A DNA stretch of 64,000 nucleotides from Girardinichthys multiradiatus (lineage: Eukaryota; Chordata; Actinopteri; Cyprinodontiformes; Goodeidae), in the NCBI RefSeq assembly GCF_021462225.1, contig NC_061815.1, forward strand, positions 48,919,873 to 48,983,872. The letters run 5' to 3'. Below the pieces are notes generated by a model. The model was not told the DNA's origin. It worked only from the letters and a program-made list of their open reading frames with translations, and did not search any database. Below are positions 55,836 to 64,000 of the stretch, piece after piece. Numbering within the stretch: position 1 is the first letter of the stretch; every line of letters starts with the position of its first letter. The position numbers and the translations under genes are program-made.

Positions 55836-56690
55836 CAATTCAGTTTATTTATATAGTGCCAATTCACAACACATGTCATCTCAAGGCACTTCACAACAGT
55901 CAGGTTCATACATTCCAATTAATCCTAATCATTGAACAGTGCAGTCAGATTCAGTCAGTCATTTTCTGCCACTTCTTCCATAGTGGGTCATGGGGAAGCT
56001 GGTGCCTAGCAGTCTATGGGCGAGAGTCAGGGTATACCCTGGATAGGTCGCCAGTCTATCACAGGGTAACACATAAACAGCCATGCATACACTCATTCAT
56101 ATACCTAAGGGCAATTTAGAGAGACCAATTAACCTAACAATCATGTTTTTGGACTGTGGGAGAAAGCCAGAGTACCCGGTGAGAACCCATGCATGCACAG
56201 GGAGAACATTTAAACTCCATGCAGAAAGACCCCTGGCTGGGAATTGAACCCAGGACCTTCTTGCTGCAAGGCAACAGTGCTACCAACTGCACCACCGTGC
56301 AGCCCTTCAGATTCAGTTATTTATTCAAATTGGATAAAACGTTTTTCTTTCTAAGGAAACCCAGCAGATTGCATCCAGTCAGCGACTTGCAGCATTCACT
56401 CCTCCTGGATGAGCATGTAGTGGACAGTCACTGGCGTTGACTTTGCAGCAATCCCTCATACTGAGCATGCATGTAGCGACAGTGGAGAGGAAAAACTCCC
56501 TTTTAACAGGAAGAAACCTCCAGCAGAACCAGAATCAGGCTCAGTGTGAGCGGCCATCTGCCACGACCGACTGGGGGTTTGAGAGAACAGAGCAGAGACA
56601 CAAAGACAACAAAGAAGCACTGATCCAGGAGTACTTTCTATGGGATGGAAAAGTAAATGTTAATGGATGTAGCTTCTTTAGATATCAAAT
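55836..56690 (-). mobile_element. L2/Maui-type LINE 3' region
   Basis: The minus strand carries the same 3' untranslated region as 38780-39555: 'ttcaattcagtttatttata' (tail), 'tgtcatctcaaggcacttca', 'gccatctgccacgaccgact'. A complete SINE is inserted at 55955-56306. No coding part remains. The 87-codon frame at 56437-56700 is untranslated-region sequence. Confidence 0.85.
55955..56306 (-). mobile_element. Complete tRNA-derived SINE nested in L2
   Basis: The 352-bp element is flanked by the perfect 10-bp duplication 'tcagattcag' (55945-55954 and 56307-56316). The tRNA-like head is at the right; box B reads GGTTCAATTCC on the minus strand. The tail is a short (GTCA)n. Confidence 0.95.
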
Positions 56691-57715
56691 GCATAAGTAG
56701 AAATCTTTTAAAATAAGCTAAAGTTTTTATTTTTTGATCATAAAAAATCTTTACTGAGTGAATAATGGTGGTTTCATGATTGTCTCCTAAAAAAAAAAAA
56801 TTATCTTTACTTCCTTCAAAACTTTGCTTAAAAATAATTTTTTGTCCTAGCCGACAAATAATAGAAAATGATAAGCAACTTCAGAGTTATACAGTTGATT
56901 CTTGAATTCCATTATTCTTTAAGTTGCTCTGGATCCATAAGCAACCCTCCCGCAGTCTTGGAGGAGTCGCACGGACCCCGCGTGTGCTACTCGAGTTTTC
57001 CCCTGTCTCTTTCATGGTTTTCCCACACACTGGGCTACAGGGAGCCCTCCACATCACATTTCCGATCATTACTCTAGATTTCTGGTCCTGCTGGGGTCAG
57101 AGCAACTCTGGGTGCAGTTCTTTCTGGGGCCTCCCGTGACATCTGCCTCACCCTGTACTAGCGCTTAGCCAGAACAGCGGGAAGGTTAAAGAATTACTTT
57201 ACATTAAACTTTTTACCAACCTCTATCTGGCCAGAGGTTTTGTTTTACAACTGCATGATTCATTTACAATAACTACTAAACATTGATTAACACAGTTATT
57301 TTTCTTTTTAATTATCTTCAGGTAAACTCATCAGATAACTACAACACAAACAGAGACAAAATGTTTGTAGTAAAATCTTAATTGGAAAAAATAAACAAAT
57401 AAATAATAATAAAAAAACAGATAATCAGCCAGCAAGTACAGGAAGTTGATACCTTGACTGTCTAATCATAGGCTATTTAATATAATTTAAAAATGTAAAA
57501 TAAGATGAGGAGACAGTGGAGCAGACATGATGGTGAAGATCCCTGGGAGCCTGTGGGAAAATGCATCCAAACCTAGAAGTGTGCTCTCTCTCTCCTCCCG
57601 CAGAGCTGTCTGCATAGAACCAGGAAAAATTAGTTCATACTTCACTAAGGTTTACATGAAAAGACAATCTTAGGAAAATGTGTGTTTTATGTACAAGGAA
57701 AGTAATAACAATATA
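56691..57715. other. Unassigned DNA
   Basis: A G+C-richer block at 56930-57170 stands out from its surroundings but shows no convincing exon or repeat motif. Confidence 0.35.
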
Positions 57716-58446
57716 TAGACTTTATTGATCTCACAATGAAGAAATTGTCCTCTGCATTTAAACCATCCCTTAGAGAGCAGTGGGGAGCACTCCAGGGAGC
57801 AGGCTAAGGTTCTTGCTCAGGGACCCAGAGTGGCAGGCTGCAGTTCAAACCCGGGTACTTGTGGCCTATAACGCAAGTGTTGGAATAATTGTATATAGTT
57901 TTTATCTTTTATCTTATACTTTTTCCTTTTCTTTAACTTGACTATTTGATTTTATAACCTTTCATGATGTTTGTGTGAGTAAAGGATGTGATGAGTTTGT
58001 CTGCAGGCAAGGATCAAAGGTGGAGCTGGGAAGGAAGCAGTCACAGATGAGGAGGTCATAAAGATGAAGGCTGATTGCGCTGAACAGAAGACACACTGAT
58101 CTTAAGATGGGGGACACTGGAAGTGTGTTGTTACAAGATAATGGCGTTTATGACCTGTTTACGATGAAGCTGTTTTTCCCATCCTTAGAGAGCAACGTTT
58201 TTTGTAATTAGGGACCACCGAAAGATAATAAAAAGAGTGGAACGGACAGATGGTTTTCAGAGCGGTAGGAGATTTGTAACTGAAAAGCACATCTCTGTCC
58301 GTTCTCCTCGCGGCGAGTAAAATAACTAATTCTTTGGTTTTCTCTTCTTTTTGTGATGTTATAAGTATTTTAGGTTGTTTAAACCTGACAGCAAGTAAAT
58401 AAATAAACTGAAATCCCCTACTGTAACCACTAGGCTACCACTTCCA
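57716..58446 (-). mobile_element. Third type of SINE, split by an LTR
   Basis: The right piece (58391-58446) carries a minus-strand box-A-like 'gtagcctagtggttacag'. The left piece (57716-57877) has box-B-like 'ccgggtttgaactg', then 'ccctgagcaagaacctta' and a 3' end 'gatcaataaagtc'. Removing the LTR and one copy of its target duplication restores a continuous SINE. It is distinct from both SINE types above. Confidence 0.7.
57878..58390 (+). mobile_element. Solo LTR, 513 bp
   Basis: It begins TGTTGGAATA and ends ACCTGACA (TG...CA), with a perfect 5-bp target duplication 'gcaag' at 57873-57877 and 58391-58395. An AATAAA-like signal lies near 58230, followed by a stretch 'ctgtccgttctcctcgcgg' of the R/U5 style seen in gamma-like endogenous retroviruses. 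No internal region is present. Orientation is taken from the signal order. Confidence 0.85.
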
Positions 58447-58784
58447 AGACAAAAGTGAAAGAGCTCTGTTTGATCACTAGCTATGGCCCTCATGTACAGA
58501 CGTCGACAGTCCGAGACAAGAGCCTCAGCTCTGATCTCTCTAAACATTCCTCTGCCTTATTTAGATTAAACAGCTAAAAGTTAGAAACAGTGTGAGAGTT
58601 GTTCCTTTAGGAGCAAGTGTTATTTAGAGTGTGTTCGCTTCTGGGGACCAAGGCTCAGAGGGACTCCAAGGTGTCTGACCGCCAGCAGGGTGTGGTAGCT
58701 CGGACAAATGTTAACATTTTCAAAAGAGAAAATATAATATTTTACATTCTGGTACTTGCAGTTATCCATCACATATAATAAAAT
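58447..58784. other. Unassigned DNA
   Basis: No feature recognised; probably part of the same ISL2EU-like copy's interior or flanking DNA. Confidence 0.3.
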
Positions 58785-59349
58785 GTTTTATATCCACTTT
58801 CAGCTGATACAAACAAATTACAGGTGGCAGAAAACAACAGAGTGACTGGCTGAGGTCAGTCTGCAGTCAGTGGGGAAAACCCCCTCCAGCCGCCCGCTGA
58901 GCCTGCAGCCACTGCAGCCTGTCTGCGGAGCTCTGCTGCTCCAAAAATACCGGAGCACATTTCAAACTAGGCTCACTCTTGGTAAACTGACTGCATGGAT
59001 GAAGATTTGAAGTCGACTTTCTCGCCTTAAAACTACTTTTTGTCAAAACATAATAGTGGTATAAAACGATAAATGTCTGCACTCACCTTCTCTATTGACC
59101 GCTGCTGATGAGTGCATTATGGGAAACCTAGCTTACCCAAGTCCGCAGAAGGATGCATCAACTGTGGTCCGTCCAACAGCGCACTCGATCAATCAGCAAT
59201 GTCTCCTGTCTTCCACTGGTACCTACCTTTTCCGGTAGGTTAATGTTGTTGTTTTTTTAAATGTTGTTGTGTTTTTTATTTATAGTTGTGTTTTATAATT
59301 TGTAGTTGTGTTTAGTAACTTGTTGATTTGGTTTGCACTTCAGGGCCAC
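58785..59349 (-). mobile_element. ISL2EU-like DNA transposon, right arm (inverted 5' end)
   Basis: Read from 59349 leftwards the sequence repeats the left arm: GTGGCCCTGAAGTGCAAACC, the AAAACAC-type subterminal units, the conserved block around 'cccataatgcactc', and the leader up to 'cagctgaaag'. The left arm carries a Rex1 at the point corresponding to about 59295; this one does not. Confidence 0.75.
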
Positions 59350-60580
59350 AGTACTGTATAGTATATCACAGAAACAGATACGTGACTACAGTTTCAAACT
59401 CTGACTTGAGGGTGCACCTAAGTCATAAAGAAAACTACAGACTTGTGTCACTTTGGGATCATATTTTTTGAAATGAAGACCACTCACAAATCTCCCATTA
59501 CGGATCACTTTGTCTTTTCTTTGCCTACACGTTGATCCTCCGAGATCCCACAGAAGGAAAGGAACGTATCTAATCAATTAGCAGGCTTCTCATGAGAAAT
59601 GTGGGTAAGATATATGTGGGGGAGCTAAACAGTTTCATTGTCCTGCTGAAGGGTGTTCAGATGCATCATGCTCCTTTAAAAATAAGCACAGTTGGTGCAG
59701 CCCAGCCTCAATTTCATATTGTTTACATCAAATACTGCTGAGGAATGATCAGATCAGACGGACACTGGAAGATCATACGATGCACCTGCAGAGTTGTGCT
59801 GCTCCTGCTGCAGCAGCTGCTGTCTGTATGTTGTAACATATCACTACATAACACATGATTTCCTCGATCCCATATTATCCATTACCGTTCATAGTGGTTA
59901 GAGGTTTGATATTACCTCCAGAGGTCAGTCAATGACATAGTATTTGTGGATAGACTTAATGCACATCATTCCATGATGCTACATTTTAGTGGATTACAAG
60001 GTGTAAAGTACATCTATAAATCATGAAAGAGAGGATGACCTGAAAGGGACCCCAGAGAACCATTGTTTTGTTTAAAATTCATCTAAACAATTTCTAAATG
60101 GTATATAGATGCCCAGGCTAAATTTCGTAGATATTTGGTGAGGAAAGTCTAACACATTTATTAAAAGGTCTAAAAATAGAGCTGTTTTAGAAATGACTGA
60201 CTTGCTGGAGAAAAAAAAAAAAACAACAACAACCTGCAACATTAGGCAGTCCTAAACTCAGGAGCCTTCAAAGGTATTTCATGGTTTACTTAATACAGCT
60301 GACAAGAAGATTAAGCTTGAACTAATAATATACAAGTCAAAGTATATTATGTGAATCATACAGGCTTTATTATTGCTGTATTGACATAATTGTTTTTGTA
60401 TTTTTATACAAATTAAGCTGTTTCTCATCTGCTTTTGTGACATCCTGTCAGCACTGCCTGCTCTCTGTCTGTAGTTCAGCTTGTAAATTACAATTCTTGT
60501 TGCACATCTGACAGTTTTCTTATGGCATTAAGCCTTAACTTTGTCTCTGATGTTATCGAGAAAGCCTCCTGCTGTTAGGC
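59350..60580. other. Unassigned DNA
   Basis: No gene or repeat recognised. Confidence 0.4.
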
Positions 60581-60710
60581 AGGGGTGAAAGTAGTTTTAA
60601 ATTGTTGCTGGTACTTAGGGGCGGAGCTAGAGGGCGGGCTGGGGAGGCACTGGGGGCATATATGCATGCATATATATATGTATATATATATATATACACA
60701 CACACATAAG

Positions 60711-60777
<67 letters not shown>

Positions 60778-61810
60778 GTGTGTGTGTATATACACTATAC
60801 TATATATAGTGTGTGTGTGTGTTAATTCTTACTCTCATCGGTGCCCCCCTCGAGATCTCTCTCTCTCAGCAAACTCCAAACTCAAACTAATTAAAATGTA
60901 TCAATATTTTACTTTACTGAAGGCTGTCTATATAAGGCAGAAATTAGAATCACTTGACAGTGTAGAATATATATATATATTTTTTTTTCTTTTATTATTA
61001 TTTTTTTTTTTCAATTGTTAAAGAACTGCCAGGTATGAAACAAAGATGAACCATTTTCTGATGCATAACTTTTCTTCAGTTTACATCTTTTCTTTTGAAC
61101 CAAGAAGTTATTGTTCTCTGCTTTTTGGTCAAGTTTTCATTTCATTTAAATAAAAATTGGACAGTTCGGTTGTTTTTGTGGTTTTTATTTAAAAGTCTGT
61201 AGATGGTAAGTGATTTATTGTTCGTCCTGTCCTAATCCAAGCTGTGGGTTTTTATGTCTGTGCACCACCTGTGTAAAATCTCCCAGTCCATTAAATCGGA
61301 CGCACGATCTCCTTGGCAACCGCTCTGTTTTGGAGGTAAGCGCGCATGCGCTCTCGTGTAGTGTATGTGAAATCTCTGGTCATAAGCAGTGTTTTCGAGC
61401 TGTACTGTGTTGCTGTAATTCAACAAAATAACATGAAACACAACTAGTTTCTCTCCCTTTGCTTTTAACTGGGGTATTTAGCTGCGAGCGGACAGACATT
61501 AAACGTAGCGGTGCTCGTTTTAAAGGCTGGCCGTTCACAAAAGCCTCGAGCTCTGAGGGGAGAGAAGCAAAGAGCGTTGAGGCTCCATCATAGCAGAACT
61601 GTTCAGAAACTATTTGGAATGAGGGGAAAAAAGCTATATTTATAAACAGATTAAGTCGTGTTTTAGACTGCCTATTGGTAGCGGATCGTCTTTGTGTGTT
61701 CGTGAGTTTTTGCAGCCCTAACTGGTTCTGGGTGACGGCTTCATAGCAGACAGCTGTTCTCCCTCTTCCCGGTACTGCATACCGGCACAGAATCTTTTAT
61801 AGCCTGCACA
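60581..61810. mobile_element. Possible hAT-like element carrying microsatellites
   Basis: The left end 'caggggtgaaagtag' (60581) and the right-side 'cggtactgcataccggcaca' (61771-61790) resemble the two ends of a fish hAT family, whose termini contain CAGGGGTGAAAGT and a CGGTAC/TACCGG motif. The presumed right terminus is replaced by other sequence. The interior has no transposase. G+C-rich words at 60619-60655 may be another hAT end. Confidence 0.3.
60659..60830. repeat. (TA)n/(CA)n compound microsatellite
   Basis: TA repeats with embedded (CA)n and (TG)n blocks run from about 60659 to 60822, the pure TA part covering about 60719-60770. Tyr/Ile-rich open frames here are artefacts. Confidence 0.95.
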
Positions 61811-61987
61811 GCCCTACTGTCTAATCACACTTAAGATTAAAATGTGTGTTTCCACCTGTCAGTAAAGTGTAAATATCATTATATTGACCATTATTTGTAC
61901 TATTTTTCACACAAACAGAGAAAGTCATTCCTGACATTTATATTTTTTTCTCCATCTTAATGAGTAATCAAAATTAGTTTATAATAC

Positions 61988-63497
61988 TGTTGGACCATTT
62001 TGTTTGCTGAATGTTGGACCATTTGCATGTTGCTGGACGCCACCAGGCCTTCTGGCATCATCGACCATTTTGTATCCCAGGACAGTCCGCTACTACAAAT
62101 CCCAGCGGGCACCGCGGCTGATAGGACGGGGGTGTCGCAGCTCTGATGCCACAGTTAACTAGATAACAGAGTATGAGAGGGCCCACCATTGCTTTTCAGC
62201 TTGGAACCGAGTCGCGGTTATCGGCATCTGAAGCGCATCATTCTGGAGAAGAAAATCCCACGTGGAGTTTCATTCATTCTCCCTGTTGGCCAACGAGAAA
62301 ACTAAGCGAATTAAGCTTACAGGAATAAGAAGGCTTGTAAGTTTCAACTTTACCAATCGAAGGCGTGGATTTAACACGTAACCAAAAAAAACACAGATTT
62401 TTCAAGGATACGCAATTTTTCCTCCTTGTTTTTTTTTTGTTCCAGTCGACTAGTAACGGTCCGTCATATTCTTCACCTTTCTGCCAAGGAGGCCGCAAAG
62501 AAGGAAAACGGGCCGTTACTCCTCTGAGTTATCCACGGACACGTGGACACTTTTCACCCCTTTCTCTCTCTCCCTCTGCTCAGAGGAGACAACAAGTAAT
62601 GTCCGTTCGTTCCTTTTATTTCTTTATGTTGATGTTAGCGCGATTGAGAATCGCCACTTATAGTCTAATGTGTTCTGAATTGTATGTGCATGCCATTGTT
62701 TTTTTAAACTTGATTGCTGTTGTATTTCGGAAACCGCTGAGTCTCGCACGTTGTGTTTTTACTGTCTGGACACCTGAAAGCAGGAGCGCTGTGGAACTGA
62801 ACTGCTATAGTAAACTTATGGTGAAAATCAACCATTTTCTTTGTCTTCAACTTCATGTTTTATTAGTTGCCACCAAAAGTTTCACAACCCTTTGTGTGCT
62901 CGGACATCCACAGCAGTGGGGGATGTTTTTATGACTCACAGTAACTAAGCCCCACTTTGGGAGTGGCGCTTCCAAAGCTTCTTTCAACACCATATTCCTC
63001 TTGTATTTTTGCCATAACTGCCATAACTGCTGGTTTGATTTCATACACACGCAATGCTGTTGTTTTATCTTGTTTAGTTAGATATTTTACCCTTTTGTGT
63101 AGAACTTTGGATGTTTGATTAGGTGAAGATTATTGAATCAGAAGAGCGAGTTGTATCAGGGGTGTTGATTTAATAAATATTCGCATAGATAAAGAGAAGG
63201 AGTTTGTGTTTATTTTGTGCAAGAGTGATTTGTCAGTCAAAATAAGGTTAAAGTTCCCCACGTTTCGGCAGAAACGGTTGATTAAACAGTGACATCTAAT
63301 AATAGTTATCGACTATTCTTGAGAATTTAATAATTGTAATTATCAAGGGCTTTGGGCCACAATTACAACACCAGAGGGCATCTCTGGTTTCGATTCATAA
63401 ATGAGGATTTTTGGTTAAGAAATAAATTTTTTCAAATTATAATTTTTAATTATAATTCTTGCTAAATGTTAATTAATCAATAACCATAATCCCAACA
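61988..63497 (+). mobile_element. Long solo LTR, 1,510 bp
   Basis: The block starts TGTTGGACC and ends CCCAACA, so the termini form a 6-bp inverted repeat TGTTGG/CCAACA. A 4-bp duplication 'atac' flanks it (61984-61987 and 63498-63501). The first 600 bp are CpG-rich relative to the window and contain a 'tgttggaccattt' direct repeat (61988 and 62012). An A+T-rich distal part with AATAAA at 63172 and 63423 follows. Such long LTRs with 4-bp duplications fit an endogenous retrovirus or Gypsy-like element. Orientation is assumed from the promoter-like half. The 189-codon frame (62365-62934) inside has no recognised domain. Confidence 0.65.
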
Positions 63498-63501
63498 ATA
63501 C

Positions 63502-63829
63502 CGAATTAAATAAAGCTGACTTTGATTTTTGGTTTGATTTTTGTATATGCTTTTTTTTGTTAAATAAATGTTAAAGAATTAAAAGAAAATTGTTGAATGT
63601 TTGTGTTAAAATAGACCTAAAAATAAACACTAGAGGACATGAATTTCTTACTTACAGAGATGCTACTTTGTAGACAGACTATATAGGATGCATATGATGA
63701 GGAAATGCTTATTTCAGGTATTAGAAACTTGACTTGGAATTAGGGCAAAGGTTTTAAGACAACCTTTAGGGTAAGTGGTACGGTATTTGCAGTTTTCCAG
63801 ATGCTATGTAGGAGACACAGCAAACCTGA
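63502..63829. other. Unassigned DNA
   Basis: Nothing recognised. Confidence 0.4.
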
Positions 63830-64000
63830 AAGAAGGTGCTCTGGTTGGACAAGGCTAAAATAAACTATTTTCCACCGCACAAAACATTATGTGTGGTGGA
63901 AAACTAACACTTCACATCAACCGGAATATGCCTTGCCAACAGTGAAACATGATGGTGGCAGCATTATGCTGTCAGGACATTTTCTTCAGTAGGGATTTAG
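63830..64000 (+). pseudogene. Tc1-like transposase fragment, cut by window edge
   Basis: The translation [13 protein letters not shown] corresponds to the first catalytic-Asp motif (KVLWSDE.KI..F), with the motif changed to WLDK. Near 63940 the sequence reads as the KHGGGSIML box, disrupted by a stop. The remainder lies beyond the window. Confidence 0.7.

Noticed and set aside
62365..62934. 189-codon open frame
   Set aside because: It lies wholly inside the proposed LTR, shows no domain and has unremarkable hydrophobic runs. A retroviral accessory gene is conceivable but unsupported.
1..64000. CRISPR arrays, bacterial operons, phage or integrative elements
   Set aside because: No regularly spaced direct repeats with unique spacers and no prokaryotic gene organisation; the repeat content is that of a fish genome.

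Overview
The window looks like gene-poor, A+T-rich nuclear DNA of a teleost fish. I find no host exon, tRNA gene, rRNA or CRISPR array that I can defend. What identifies the lineage is the mixture of repeats: Rex1, Rex3 and L2/Maui LINEs, several Tc1-like families, tRNA-headed SINEs with (TGAC)n tails, hAT and ISL2EU-like DNA transposons, and long solo LTRs. The sequence does not let me name a species.

Layout, left to right. 1-14.5 kb: mostly unassigned A+T-rich DNA with Tc1 remnants, a hAT-type MITE, a short Rex3 insertion with an 11-bp target duplication (7323-8133), SINE fragments and an (AAAT)/(TTTA) fold-back block near 13.3 kb. 14.5-17.5 kb: a near full-length Rex3 whose 5' half is inverted, followed by a SINE with an 8-bp target duplication. 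18.7-19.9 kb: a broken Tc1-like element. 26.6-30.5 kb: a cluster around (TA)n DNA with a deleted Tc1 copy, a second Tc1 family, a hAT end and a rearranged Rex3. 31.2-32.5 kb: a probable 1.2-kb solo LTR. 33.2-34.5 kb: a Tc1-like element with an uninterrupted 343-codon transposase with DD36E spacing, the only convincing intact gene here. 37.2-39.6 kb: SINE and L2 remains. 41.2-43.8 kb: a Rex1 LINE with endonuclease and reverse transcriptase, frameshifted. 43.8-47.0 kb: an internally deleted hAT with a BED-finger gene that keeps its splice sites, split by a Tc1 that itself carries a short Rex1 tail. 49.4-51.4 kb: old Tc1 and Rex1 remains. 53.5-59.35 kb: two arms of an ISL2EU-like transposon in opposite orientation, one carrying a Rex1 and enclosing an L2 tail with a nested SINE and a second SINE split by a 513-bp solo LTR. 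60.6-64 kb: hAT-like ends, a large (TA)n/(CA)n microsatellite, a 1,510-bp solo LTR and a Tc1 fragment cut by the window edge.

No genes work together as a host pathway. The nesting gives a relative chronology: hAT before Tc1 before Rex1 tail at 44-47 kb; ISL2EU-like before Rex1 at 53.5 kb; L2 before SINE at 56 kb; SINE before LTR at 58 kb. I looked for an undescribed system and did not find one. The most useful observations are the intact DD36E transposase, three long-terminal-repeat insertions with short target duplications, recurrent snap-back palindromes at rearrangement junctions, the hAT gene with readable splice phases, and repeated loss of the catalytic Glu of Tc1 transposases by an apparent CpG transition. 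Family names come from recalled motifs, without a database search.
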